From assembly GCA_964574325.1 (NCBI GenBank), contig CAZNMY010000015.1, forward strand, positions 1 through 64,000: a DNA stretch of 64,000 nt. Direction: 5' to 3'. Of the stretch, positions 1 to 9,070 are shown one piece after another (position 1 is the first letter of the stretch; each line of letters starts with the position of its first letter). The notes under the pieces were generated by a model. The model was not told the origin of the DNA. It was given only the letters and a program-made list of their open reading frames with translations, and did no database searches. Made by a program: the position numbers and the translations under genes. This stretch comes from CAMDPA01 sp964574325. GTDB lineage: Bacteria; Pseudomonadota; Alphaproteobacteria; Rhizobiales; Hyphomicrobiaceae.

Positions 1-70
1 GCCATGAGTCACACGGTCACACGCCCACGGATCGCGATTCGACTATTCTGCGACGTGTCCTAAGCTGACT

Positions 71-168
71 GGCGGTTGTCATCCCGGTGCGTGTCACCGG
101 GTTCCACATCGACCGCAAAGCCGCGCAGGCGGCACGATGGGTCCCGGCAACAAGTGCCGGGACGACAT
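71..168. repeat. Dispersed palindromic intergenic repeat, family A copy 1
   Basis: This stretch reads as two short hairpins: one around TCCCGGTG...TCACCGG and one around CCCGGCAACAAGTGCCGGG. A second copy with the same order of motifs lies at 61473-61570, also between genes. It is GC-rich, contains no believable reading frame and behaves like the REP-type intergenic elements common in Rhizobiales. The first 282 bases of the window hold nothing else that I can recognise. Confidence 0.7.
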
Positions 169-282
169 GAGGAAATTTTACTCCTGGCCGACAAGCAGAG
201 TGAAAAGGCGCGAATTCACGCGCGTCGGCCAGAAGCGGCACGCATGCTGTCGATGATCGTGCCGTCGTTGGTACTGTCGGGC

Positions 283-1317
283 TCAGTGGGCGCGGGCGAT
301 GCAGAAGGTGACGGCGTCGAGCATCGCTTTTTTCGGCGGGCTATCGCGGAACAGGCCGAGGGCGTCGCGGGCCATCGCGCCGTAATGGCGGGCGCGGTCG
401 AGCGTCGCGTCGATCGCCTTATGGCGCTTCATCAACGCAATCGCATGGGGAAGATCGGCGTCGTTGATCTCGCCCTTGACGAGCGTGCGCTGCCAGAACG
501 TGCGCTCTTCTTCCGATCCGCGCCTGTAGGAGAGGATCACCGGGAGGGTGATCTTGCCTTCGCGGAAGTCGTCGCCGATGGATTTTCCCAGCCGCGCGCT
601 GTCGCCGGAGTAGTCGAGCGCATCGTCGACGAGTTGAAAGGCGATGCCGAGCGAGCGGCCGTAGGATTTCATCGCGGCCTGCTCGTCAGCGGGGCGATTG
701 GCGATCGCGCCGCCGACCTCCGATGCGGCAGAGAACAGCGCGGCCGTCTTGGCGTTGATGATCGCGAGGTACTCGTCCTCGGTGGTCGCCATGTTCTTGG
801 CGGCGGCGAGCTGCATCACCTCGCCTTCCGCGATCACGGCGGAGGCGTTCGACAGGATCTTGAGGGCGGTCAGCGAGCCGACGTCGACCATCATGCGGAA
901 GGCCTGGCCCAACAGGAAGTCCCCGACCAGCACGCTCGCCTGGTTGCCCCACAGGATGCGCGCGGCTTTCTTGCCGCGGCGGAAGTCGCTGTCGTCGACC
1001 ACGTCGTCGTGCAGCAGCGTCGCCGTGTGCATGAATTCGACGGCGGCGGCGAGGCGAATATGGCCCTCGCCCTTGTAGCCGACCAGCTTGGCCGCTGCGA
1101 TCGTGAGCATCGGCCGCAGGCGCTTGCCGCCGGAATCGATCAGATGATGGGCGAGCTTCTGGATGAGCTCGACGTCCGACACGGCCTTATCGAGGATGAT
1201 CCTGTTGACCCCACCCATATCCTCGCTCACCAGATCCATCAGGGGCTGGAGGGAGGCCTCGCGGGGCTCTTCGAACGGGACGACAACTCCCACGTGTATT
1301 TCCTCGGTTGGCTTCAT
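283..1317 (-). CDS. ispB: Polyprenyl (octaprenyl/decaprenyl) diphosphate synthase
   Basis: This 344-residue trans-isoprenyl diphosphate synthase elongates farnesyl diphosphate with isopentenyl diphosphate to make the long ubiquinone side chain in the cytoplasm. Both Asp-rich Mg-binding motifs are present: DDVVDDSD as the first (FARM) and LVDDALDY as the second. The GGKRLRP substrate-binding motif lies near residue 60. I start at the ATG giving MKPTEEIHVG; a 15-residue upstream extension in the same frame looks unlike the family. The gene is divergent from the DUF2007 gene, so the roughly 80 bases between them must hold both promoters. The exact chain length (C40 or C50) cannot be read from sequence. 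Confidence 0.93.
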   Translation of the reverse strand: MKPTEEIHVGVVVPFEEPREASLQPLMDLVSEDMGGVNRIILDKAVSDVELIQKLAHHLIDSGGKRLRPMLTIAAAKLVGYKGEGHIRLAAAVEFMHTATLLHDDVVDDSDFRRGKKAARILWGNQASVLVGDFLLGQAFRMMVDVGSLTALKILSNASAVIAEGEVMQLAAAKNMATTEDEYLAIINAKTAALFSAASEVGGAIANRPADEQAAMKSYGRSLGIAFQLVDDALDYSGDSARLGKSIGDDFREGKITLPVILSYRRGSEEERTFWQRTLVKGEINDADLPHAIALMKRHKAIDATLDRARHYGAMARDALGLFRDSPPKKAMLDAVTFCIARAH

Positions 1318-1395
1318 CCGGATAAGATATAGTTCTCTAAACGGTTCGCAATGGGTCGGCAATTCGCCGCAGCGATGAGAGAGTTCGGGCGTCTC

Positions 1396-1616
1396 ATGCG
1401 GGAGCTGATGCGGACCAACGATACCGTGGTGGTCGGGCTCGCGCGCTCCCTGCTGGAAGCAGAGGGTGTGCTGGTGATGGTTGCAGACGACAACATGAGT
1501 GTCCTGGAAGGCTCGATCGGCATGTTTCCGCAGCGGCTGCTGGTCGTTTCGAGCGAGTTCGACGAGGCGCGCACGGTGCTGTCGGATGCCGGTCTCGGCG
1601 ATTGGCTGATGGCGAC

Positions 1617-1620
<4 letters not shown>
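1396..1620 (+). CDS. DUF2007 family small protein (putative signal-transducing protein)
   Basis: This 74-residue protein matches the DUF2007 pattern: an N-terminal MRELMRTNDTVVVG segment, then a short alpha/beta fold with an LLEAEGV turn and a C-terminal 'ARTVLSDAGL' helix. Members are about 65-75 residues and have no established function; annotation as a PII-like signalling protein rests on fold similarity only. The start is the ATG at 1396, which gives the usual N-terminus; an upstream in-frame ATG at 1351 adds 15 atypical residues. Its TGA overlaps the ATG of the next methyltransferase gene (ATGA), so the two are translationally coupled. Confidence 0.85.
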
Positions 1621-2464
<844 letters not shown>

Positions 2465-2517
2465 ACGTGCGCCCGATAGGGCGGCCCGACGAAATCAACC
2501 CGAAAGAGCATTCGCCG

Positions 2518-3363
2518 ATGTGGCCGTTCTCCCGTAAGCCGATCGTTCCCGTGCTGCGCCTCAACGGCCCGATCGGCATGGTGTCGCCATTGCGGCCGGG
2601 GCTGTCGCTGACGGCGCTGGCGGGGCCGATCGAGAAGGCCTTCACGATGTCGAAGTGTCCGAGCGTGGCGCTGGTCATCAACAGTCCCGGCGGCTCGGCG
2701 GTGCAGTCGAGCCTGATGTTCAAGCGCATCCGGCAGCTCGCGGAAGAGAACAAGAAGAAGGTTTATGTGTTCTGCGAGGACGTGGCGGCATCCGGCGGCT
2801 ATTACCTCGCGGTGGCGGGAGACGAGATCTATGCCGATCCGTCGTCGATCGTGGGCTCGATCGGCGTGATCTTCTCGTCGTTCGGTTTCGACAAGGCGAT
2901 CGAGAAGCTCGGCATCCAGAGGCGCGTCTACACGGCCGGGCTCAACAAGAACGCGCTCGATGCGTTTCTGCCCGAGAACCCCGACGACATCGCGCGCATC
3001 AAGGCGGTGCAGTCGGATGTGCACGACGTCTTCATCGGCGTGGTGAAAGACCGTCGCGCCGGCAAGCTGCGGGCACCCGACGCCGAATTGTTTTCCGGTG
3101 CGTTCTGGTCGGCGCCCAAGGCGCTCGATCTCGGGCTGATCGACGGCGTCGCCGACGTCCGCTCGAAGATGCGACAGGTGCATGGCGACAAGGTCGAGTT
3201 GAAGGCGGTGCCGATCGGGGGCGGCGGGCTGCTGTCACGGCTGCGCCGATCGCCGGCGGGTTTCGAGCGGCTGGGTGGCGGTTTGGGCGGCGGGCTCGTC
3301 GATGCGGAAGACGCGCTGGCGGCGATCGAGACGCGCGCGATGTGGGGCCGGTTCGGGTTGTGA
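2518..3363 (+). CDS. S49 family serine peptidase (SohB/SppA-like)
   Basis: This 281-residue single-domain member of the S49 signal-peptide-peptidase family probably cleaves peptides at or near the inner membrane. It shows the ClpP-like fold motifs INSPGGS, the nucleophile region AASGGYYLAV (Ser of A-S-G-G) and SSIVGSIGVI, and the general-base lysine in YTAGLNKN. The length fits the short 'protease IV-like' members rather than the tandem 67-kDa SppA. I choose the ATG at 2518 (MWPFSRKP), which follows a purine-rich GAAAGAG; an in-frame start 51 bases earlier reads through sequence without family similarity. It lies downstream of the ispB-divergent genes and probably ends that transcription unit. 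Confidence 0.88.
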   Translation: MWPFSRKPIVPVLRLNGPIGMVSPLRPGLSLTALAGPIEKAFTMSKCPSVALVINSPGGSAVQSSLMFKRIRQLAEENKKKVYVFCEDVAASGGYYLAVAGDEIYADPSSIVGSIGVIFSSFGFDKAIEKLGIQRRVYTAGLNKNALDAFLPENPDDIARIKAVQSDVHDVFIGVVKDRRAGKLRAPDAELFSGAFWSAPKALDLGLIDGVADVRSKMRQVHGDKVELKAVPIGGGGLLSRLRRSPAGFERLGGGLGGGLVDAEDALAAIETRAMWGRFGL

Positions 3364-3373
3364 AGAGAGGGCC

Positions 3374-3525
3374 GCTGGGTTGGCGCGGGCACTCTGGTCG
3401 GAACCCACATCCGACTATTCCTTCGCGCGTAACCCAACAATCCACGACGTGCCGTGAAGCGTTGGGTTACGCGCGGATCGGGGTTCGCGGTATTGCGGCG
3501 ACACGCCTGCCCGCGCTAACCCAAC
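3374..3525. repeat. Nested inverted repeat (REP-like) between convergent genes
   Basis: The inner pair is perfect: 15 bases at 3424-3438 (CGCGCGTAACCCAAC) are the reverse complement of 3461-3475, with a 22-base loop. An outer, imperfect pair lies at 3374-3389 and 3510-3525 with the same GTTGGGTTA core. The block fills the space between the S49 peptidase and the convergent GrdB-like gene and directly abuts the stop codon of the latter. It could act as a two-way terminator or a mobile REP unit. Confidence 0.75.
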
Positions 3526-4491
3526 CTACGGGTTCAGCGCTGATTTTTTCCCGCTCCGCACGCCCTTCGCGACTTCCTTGCCGCGATCGAATTCGGCGCG
3601 GCGGCGGGCGATTTCTTCAGGTGAGAGACGGGCGATGTTGGAGTAGTCGAGTTTCCAGGTGGGATCGTCGCTCCAGCGCTGGGGCGACTGCACGGTGGTG
3701 CGCGGGCCGGGTGCTGCCTCGAGCACGCGCAGGGCGAGTTCCAGGGTCGCGGCCTGCGAGGCTTTGTCGTTGGGGCGGCCGGCGGCGTTGCCGAGCGGGA
3801 AGTCGGAAAACATAAGGCGGGGGACGCCCACCCATTCGACGATGTCCTTCGCGCAGCCCATCACGACGGTGGCGATGCCGGCCGCTTCGAGTGCGCGGGC
3901 GGTGAGGCTGACGGTCTGGTGGCAGACGGGGCAGTTGGGTAACAGCAGCACGGCGTCGACGCCGTCGGCCTTGCAGCGCGCGACGATCTCGGGCGCGTCG
4001 GTTTCGAGCGTGGTGCGGTGGCTGCGATTGGTCGGCGCGCCGTGAAAGCGCGGGGCGACGCTGCCGATGCGGCCTCGGCTCGCTGCTTCGCGAAGGGCGG
4101 GCAGCGGGAAATACGCGCCGGGGTCTTCCGCGATCGTGTGCGCGCGGTCGATGGCGATGTGCGAGATGCGGAGATCGTGGTCGCGGCCGGTGTCGCCGGA
4201 GTAGACCGCATAGAGTTTCGCGGCGGCGTTGTAGGGCGCGCGCGGTCCCTGATCGCCGGCATCTGCGCGATACGGCGCTGCCGTGGTGACGATCGCGACG
4301 CGGGATTGCGCAAGCGGCTTCGTCAGCGGCGTGAAGGGAACGTCCGCGTAGTGCGCGAACACGTAGGGCGCACCGTAGCCGAGACCTGCGTAGTAGTCGC
4401 GGATGCGTTGGAGATAGGGGATCGGCGCGTCGTCGGGCGAGGCGAAGCCGAAGGCCGCTGCTGGATCGGCGTCGGGTGATCGGTCGGTCAT
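3526..4491 (-). CDS. Glycine/sarcosine/betaine reductase component B-like protein without selenocysteine
   Basis: This 321-residue protein resembles the GrdB/PrdB part of clostridial Stickland reductases in its order of segments: an N-terminal FTPLTKPL strand, a mid-region 'DLRISHIAIDRAHT', and a C-terminal half with 'MGCAKDIVEWVGVPRLMFSDFPLGNAAGRP'. At the position where the selenoprotein carries Sec there is a plain dithiol motif, C187-P-V-C190. In aerobic alphaproteobacteria these homologues have no proven reaction, so a redox role through the Cys pair is inference. I start at MTDRSPD; an in-frame ATG seven codons earlier is possible. The stop lies inside the REP-like repeat. Confidence 0.7.
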   Translation of the reverse strand: MTDRSPDADPAAAFGFASPDDAPIPYLQRIRDYYAGLGYGAPYVFAHYADVPFTPLTKPLAQSRVAIVTTAAPYRADAGDQGPRAPYNAAAKLYAVYSGDTGRDHDLRISHIAIDRAHTIAEDPGAYFPLPALREAASRGRIGSVAPRFHGAPTNRSHRTTLETDAPEIVARCKADGVDAVLLLPNCPVCHQTVSLTARALEAAGIATVVMGCAKDIVEWVGVPRLMFSDFPLGNAAGRPNDKASQAATLELALRVLEAAPGPRTTVQSPQRWSDDPTWKLDYSNIARLSPEEIARRRAEFDRGKEVAKGVRSGKKSALNP

Positions 4492-4593
4492 CTGGCTCGT
4501 CTCTTCGCGCATGAACCGTAGAACTCGTGCGCCAATCTATCACGAGTTGGAGGCCAGCGGTGTGCGGCGCGCCGAGTGGGGCTTCCGCCGACT

Positions 4594-5181
4594 TCAGCGC
4601 TTGATGTCGACGCGGGGCTTTTCGCGGGTGGCCTCGGCCTTGGTCTGGGATTTCTCGTCGACGATGTTGACCTCGAGCTTCTGGGCGCGCGGGAAGCTCT
4701 TGAAGTAGTCGAGCTCGATCGTGCGGAGCAATTCGGGTTTGGCGCAATTGAACTTGTATTCGGCGTGGAACTCCGAGTGGGTCTCGGCTTCCTTGGCTTT
4801 GGCCGGGCTCGCCTTGCCGTGGTTGTGGCCGTGCCCATGATCGTGTGCGCCGCCGCCGACGAGCTTGACCTTGGCCGATACGACCTTGCAACCCGCTGCT
4901 TCCGGCAACTTGATGAGCGTGAGCGGTTTGGCGAGCGTCGCGCGGGCTTGCGAGACGGCCTGCTTCTGCTCGGGTGTCTTGGCCGCGTGCTCGAAGCCGA
5001 CGATGTCGTTGGCGGGAACCTCGAATTCCATCTCGACCGTGCGGCGCTCGAACGCGATGCCGAGCTTGCCTGCGCCATGCTCGTGCGCACCGAGCTGGCG
5101 TTGCGGCTCGTCCTGCTGCTGGGCGATCGCGGTGCTTGCGGCCATCACCAGCATGCCGGCGAGGAAAACGGTGCTGCGCAT
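4594..5181 (-). CDS. ZrgA-type (DUF2796) periplasmic zinc-binding protein
   Basis: This 195-residue exported protein starts at MRSTVFLAGM and has a cleavable signal peptide ending near STAIAQQQ. The mature part begins with QLGAHEHGAGKLGIA, the characteristic DUF2796 opening with an H-x-H pair, and carries a His-rich loop AHDHGHGHNHGK around residues 110-121 that could hold zinc. DUF2796 members are now called ZrgA and belong to Zur-controlled zinc uptake loci in Vibrio. No ABC transporter gene is adjacent, so the partner is unknown. A Zur-box-like palindrome lies 68 bases upstream of the start. Confidence 0.8.
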   Translation of the reverse strand: MRSTVFLAGMLVMAASTAIAQQQDEPQRQLGAHEHGAGKLGIAFERRTVEMEFEVPANDIVGFEHAAKTPEQKQAVSQARATLAKPLTLIKLPEAAGCKVVSAKVKLVGGGAHDHGHGHNHGKASPAKAKEAETHSEFHAEYKFNCAKPELLRTIELDYFKSFPRAQKLEVNIVDEKSQTKAEATREKPRVDIKR

Positions 5182-5248
5182 GCGTTGTCTCCGTTCTGGC
5201 ACCGGGGTTGCATCGTTTGGGAGTGCCCGGAAGAATTCGACTTCGAGA

Positions 5249-5261
5249 GTTACACTATAAC
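5249..5261 (-). promoter_or_regulatory. Candidate Zur operator in the zrgA-type promoter
   Basis: GTTACACTATAAC matches the Zur-box core GTTATANTATAAC at 12 of 13 positions and sits in the only AT-rich patch of an otherwise GC-rich intergenic region, 68 bases before the ATG of the His-rich zinc protein on the minus strand. The 3' half continues as ACATAA, again close to the longer consensus ACATTTC. I infer repression by zinc-loaded Zur; no zur gene is in the window. Confidence 0.5.
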
Positions 5262-5392
5262 ATAATGGCGGCGTCAATCGGGCAAGATGGCAAACGCTCG
5301 AGTAGTCGAGTGGTCGACTGGTTCGTTCGCGGGCGAGGCATTAGGTAAGAGGCGCATCGGCAATCGCTGTCCCGATCGCTCCTGTTCCAAGC

Positions 5393-6727
5393 ATGATGCC
5401 CCGAGCCCCCTGGTCCATGACTGTCAGTCCGCCGAGATCTTCAGGTTCGACGTTGCCGGATGTGGTGACACTCGGCTGCCGCCTCAATGCGGGAGAGGCG
5501 GAGACGATGCGCGGCCACGCGGCGGCTGCCGGGCTCGGCGGCGCGGTCATCGTGAACACGTGTGCGGTCACGCAGGAAGCCGTGCGGCAGGGGGCGCAGC
5601 AGATCCGGCGTCTGCGCCGCGAGCGGCCCGGGGCGCGGGTGATCGTGACAGGGTGTGCGGCACAGATCGAACCGCAGCGTTTTGCCGGCATGAGCGAGGT
5701 CGATCATGTCATCGGCAACGCCGAGAAGATGCAGGCCGCCACCTATCGGGCGCTGACCGGGGCCGGTGATGCGCCGCGGACGATGGTCGGCGACATCATG
5801 ACGGCGCGCGACGCCGCGAGCCAGGAAGCCCCGGCGAGTTCGGCGATCCCGCGGGCGTTCGTGCAGGTCCAGAACGGGTGTGATCACCGCTGCACGTTCT
5901 GTGTGATTCCGTTCGGCCGTGGCCGGTCACGTTCGGTGCCGGCAGGAGATGTCGTGGCGCGCGTGCGCCGTCTCGTCGAAGCCGGCATGCCCGAAGTGGT
6001 GCTGACCGGCGTCGATGTCACTTCCTGGGGACTGGATCTGCCGGACCGGCCCTCGTTCGGCCGCCTGGTGCGGACGGTGCTGGCGGAGGTGCCGGAACTG
6101 GCCCGGCTCAGGCTTTCTTCGATCGATCAGGCGGAAGCGGACCGCGAGCTGATCAGGGCGATCGGAGAGGAGCCGCGCCTGATGCCGCATCTGCACGTGT
6201 CGATGCAGTCGGGCTCGGACCTGATCCTGAAGCGCATGAAGCGGCGGCACAGCCGTGCCGACGCGATCGCGTTCTGCAACGACATACGGCGGGCGAGGCC
6301 GGACATCGCGCTGGGCGCGGACCTGATCGCCGGGTTTCCGACCGAGACGGAGGCGCACTTCGAGGACACGCTGTCGATCGTGGAGGCATGCGGTCTTACT
6401 TTCCTGCACGTGTTCCCTTATTCCGCGCGACGCGATACACCGGCAGCCCGCATGCCGCAGTTGCCCGCCGAGGTGGTGCGGGAGAGGGCCGCGCGATTGA
6501 GAGAAAAGGGGCGAGTAGTGCTCGAGGATTGGTTGGAGCGGTTCGCCGGGCACACCGTTCAGGTTGCGCTGGAGCGGGTCGGCGGAGCCGAGCTTCCGGC
6601 ACGCACGGCGCAGTTCGCGCAGGTTCGGCTCGGCGGTGTACACGGGCCCCGCATCGCTGGCGAGGTCGTCGCTGCCCGCGTCACCGGTCACGACGGCGGC
6701 AAGCTTGTCGCGGAGGCGATGGCATGA
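5393..6727 (+). CDS. mtaB: tRNA t6A37 methylthiotransferase MtaB
   Basis: This radical-SAM enzyme converts t6A37 to ms2t6A37 in tRNAs reading ANN codons. The N-terminal UPF0004 domain shows the three cluster cysteines in TLGCRLN, NTCAVT and VTGCAAQ; the radical-SAM cysteines are in CDHRCTFC near residue 163, followed by GRGRSRS. A 'GFPTETEAHFEDT' segment and a C-terminal TRAM-like region complete the family layout. The start is uncertain: ATGs at 5393, 5396 and 5417 are all in frame and none has a clear ribosome site; the conserved domain begins around residue 23. The stop overlaps the ATG of ftsY (ATGA), as expected for this conserved gene pair. Confidence 0.93.
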   Translation: MMPRAPWSMTVSPPRSSGSTLPDVVTLGCRLNAGEAETMRGHAAAAGLGGAVIVNTCAVTQEAVRQGAQQIRRLRRERPGARVIVTGCAAQIEPQRFAGMSEVDHVIGNAEKMQAATYRALTGAGDAPRTMVGDIMTARDAASQEAPASSAIPRAFVQVQNGCDHRCTFCVIPFGRGRSRSVPAGDVVARVRRLVEAGMPEVVLTGVDVTSWGLDLPDRPSFGRLVRTVLAEVPELARLRLSSIDQAEADRELIRAIGEEPRLMPHLHVSMQSGSDLILKRMKRRHSRADAIAFCNDIRRARPDIALGADLIAGFPTETEAHFEDTLSIVEACGLTFLHVFPYSARRDTPAARMPQLPAEVVRERAARLREKGRVVLEDWLERFAGHTVQVALERVGGAELPARTAQFAQVRLGGVHGPRIAGEVVAARVTGHDGGKLVAEAMA

Positions 6728-7929
6728 GCGAGGAACCGCAGAAGAGGTCCTTGTTCGGGCGTCTGTTCGGGCGCGGTCCGAAGCCGGTCGAAGCGGTACC
6801 TGCGGTCGAGGAAAAGGCTGCCCAGGACGAGACGACTTCCGAGCCGGAGGGCAAGGACAGGCCGGGCGACGTCGCCGATGGCGGTGAACAGCCGGCTACC
6901 GGGGCAGTACTTCCGGTTGCGGAGGAAGTGGCAGCGCCAACGCCCGTCGAAACACCGGCTGCAGCTTCGGGGACGACGAACGAGCGTGTTCCCGAGCCGG
7001 TCGCGCCACCGCCGAAGCTGTCGTGGTTCCAGCGCCTGACGGCCGGCCTCAAGAAGACGTCGTCGAAGCTCACCGAGGGCATCACGAGCGTCTTCACGAA
7101 GCGCAAGCTCGATGCCTCCACGCTGGAAGAACTCGAAGACCTGCTGATTCAGGCCGATCTCGGTCTCGAGACGTCGAGCCGTATCACGGAGGCGCTCGCG
7201 AAGGGACGGTTCGACAAGAGCATCGACCCGGAAGAGGTGAAGGCTATCCTTGCGGCGGAAGTCGCCAAGGTGCTGGAACCTGTGGCGAAACCCCTGGAAA
7301 TGAAACCGCAGCACAAGCCGCATGTGGTACTCGTCGTGGGGGTCAACGGCACGGGCAAGACCACGACGATCGGCAAGTACGCCAAGCAATATGTCGGGCA
7401 GGGCCGCAAGGTGATGCTGGCGGCGGGTGATACGTTCAGGGCCGCGGCGATCGATCAGCTCAAAATCTGGGGCGAGCGTACCGGTGCGCCGGTCGTGGCA
7501 CGCGATGTCGGCGCGGATTCCGCCGGGCTCGCATTCGACGCGTTGAAGGCCGCCCGGGATGGTGGCTACGATGTTCTCCTGATGGACACCGCGGGCCGCC
7601 TTCAGAACAAACAGGCGCTGATGGACGAGCTGGAGAAGGTCATCCGTGTCATGCGGAAGGTCGATCCGACCGCACCGCACGACGTGGTGCTGGTGCTCGA
7701 TGCGACAACCGGACAGAACGCATTGTCGCAGGTCGAGGTATTTCGTGACCGAGCGGGGGTCACTGGACTTGTAATGACAAAATTGGATGGTACCGCTCGC
7801 GGTGGGATACTCGTGGCGATCGCTGCCCGATTCGGGCTGCCGGTGCATGCCATAGGTGTGGGGGAAGGCGTCGACGATCTGCAACCATTCGATGCCAACG
7901 AGTTCGCCCGGGCGATCGCGCTCGGTTAG
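6724..7929 (+). CDS. ftsY: Signal recognition particle receptor FtsY
   Basis: This 401-residue SRP GTPase receives SRP-ribosome complexes at the inner membrane. An acidic, Pro/Glu-rich A domain (residues 1 to about 95) follows a basic start MSEEPQKRSLFGRLFGRG, which can bind lipid. The helical N domain follows, and then the G domain with GVNGTGKTTT (P loop), the DTFRAAA insertion motif, DTAGRL and TKLDGTARGG. The start overlaps the mtaB stop codon, so translation is coupled. The gene ends 65 bases before the first YciB-type gene, which suggests one operon for targeting and division functions. Confidence 0.97.
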   Translation: MSEEPQKRSLFGRLFGRGPKPVEAVPAVEEKAAQDETTSEPEGKDRPGDVADGGEQPATGAVLPVAEEVAAPTPVETPAAASGTTNERVPEPVAPPPKLSWFQRLTAGLKKTSSKLTEGITSVFTKRKLDASTLEELEDLLIQADLGLETSSRITEALAKGRFDKSIDPEEVKAILAAEVAKVLEPVAKPLEMKPQHKPHVVLVVGVNGTGKTTTIGKYAKQYVGQGRKVMLAAGDTFRAAAIDQLKIWGERTGAPVVARDVGADSAGLAFDALKAARDGGYDVLLMDTAGRLQNKQALMDELEKVIRVMRKVDPTAPHDVVLVLDATTGQNALSQVEVFRDRAGVTGLVMTKLDGTARGGILVAIAARFGLPVHAIGVGEGVDDLQPFDANEFARAIALG

Positions 7930-7994
7930 CCGTCCTCGCGGGTTCAAGGGTAGTCTATGGTCGGGCTGTGGCGCCAGGAACGAGGTTTTGCGGA

Positions 7995-8918
7995 ATGAGC
8001 TTTCTCAAGCGCGTCTACCCGTTCAATGCCGAGCAGACCGTCAACATCCTCAGTGAGTTCGGGCCGCTCGTGACGATGTTCGTCGTCAACGGCGCGACCG
8101 GCGACATCAATGCGGGCACGTGGGCGCTGATCATCTCGACGGTCGTGGCCATGGTCGTGATGCGCATGGTGCTCGGGCGCCTCCCCGTATTCCCGATCAT
8201 CGCCAGCAGCGTGACCATCATCTTCGGCCTGCTCACCATCATCACCCACGATCCGATGTGGGTGCAGATCAAGGTGTCGATCTTCAACGCCTTGTTCGCG
8301 GGCTTCCTGTTCGGCGGGTTGTTCGCGACGTCACCCGTCTTGAGCCGGTGGTCGCTGATCACGGTGATCGGCCTCCTGGTGGTCGGGGTCAGCCTGCAGG
8401 CGCCGCTCGTCATGAGCGTGGTGGCTGCCGGCAAGCTGCCGGCGCTGGGGGATGCGCACAATCCTCTGTTCGCCAATCTGATGTGCCTGGGCTCGCTGGC
8501 GGTGGGCTTCCTCGTCGGCATGGCATTCAAGCGGAATTTCTTCGGCTACATCTTCGAAAAGACATTCCATTTCACGCAAGAGGGCTGGGATCGTTTCACC
8601 TTCAGCTTCGCCTGGTTCTTCATCTTCACGGCCGTGCTGAACGAGGTCATCCGGCAGGTGTTCGACGCCGATGTCGAATATGCCGTCCCGCTCTTGGGCA
8701 TGAAGAAGGGCATCGATATCTGGATCCTGTTCAAGATCGGCTTCATCATGCCGGTCAGCGGGATATACGCGTGGTATCTGACGCGGCTGATGTTGCCTTA
8801 TCGGATCGATCCGCCGGAGCATGGAGGCCAAGTCAAGCCGGAGGATCGCGCCGGTTCGCCTTCCTACGCGTTGGCGTCGGCGCCGACACGCGGCTCCTCG
8901 AAGGTCGATCCGCGCTGA
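7995..8918 (+). CDS. Extended YciB/IspZ-like septation membrane protein
   Basis: This 307-residue polytopic protein is homologous to the next gene: FGPLVTMFVVN, LGRLPVFPIIASSVTIIFGLLT, FEKTFHFTQEGW, FAWFFIFTAVLNEVIRQ and GFIMPVS align with canonical YciB motifs. Canonical members have about 180-200 residues; this one has an extra segment of roughly 60 hydrophobic residues (about 115-175) between the second and third blocks, a short insertion near residue 230 (VEYAVPLLGMKKG) and a hydrophilic C-terminal tail. YciB acts in envelope integrity and division at the inner membrane. I start at the ATG at 7995; an in-frame ATG nine codons upstream lacks family similarity. It is probably cotranscribed with ftsY and yciB. 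Confidence 0.8.
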   Translation: MSFLKRVYPFNAEQTVNILSEFGPLVTMFVVNGATGDINAGTWALIISTVVAMVVMRMVLGRLPVFPIIASSVTIIFGLLTIITHDPMWVQIKVSIFNALFAGFLFGGLFATSPVLSRWSLITVIGLLVVGVSLQAPLVMSVVAAGKLPALGDAHNPLFANLMCLGSLAVGFLVGMAFKRNFFGYIFEKTFHFTQEGWDRFTFSFAWFFIFTAVLNEVIRQVFDADVEYAVPLLGMKKGIDIWILFKIGFIMPVSGIYAWYLTRLMLPYRIDPPEHGGQVKPEDRAGSPSYALASAPTRGSSKVDPR

Positions 8919-9070
8919 GGCGCTGAGCGATCGACAGAAGTTGCGAAGGCATGCGAAGCGGCGGCCGTTCGTGAGCCGACCAGAGGCGCCGGCGGGTGCT
9001 GATTGTAGGCGCTTTCGATGCGGAGGCTGTGGTAGAAGCTGCTGCCCGCCACGACTGAGGATCTCGTCTG

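Noticed and set aside
1..282. Possible truncated gene at the left end
   Set aside because: The short minus-strand frame there translates the intergenic repeat; no ribosome site or protein similarity.
76..1332. A 418-codon plus-strand open frame at the left edge
   Set aside because: Antisense to the polyprenyl synthase with both Asp-rich motifs; no motif of its own.
3950..3970. Selenocysteine in the GrdB-like protein
   Set aside because: No in-frame TGA occurs at the motif; both positions are ordinary cysteine codons and no SECIS-like element is apparent.
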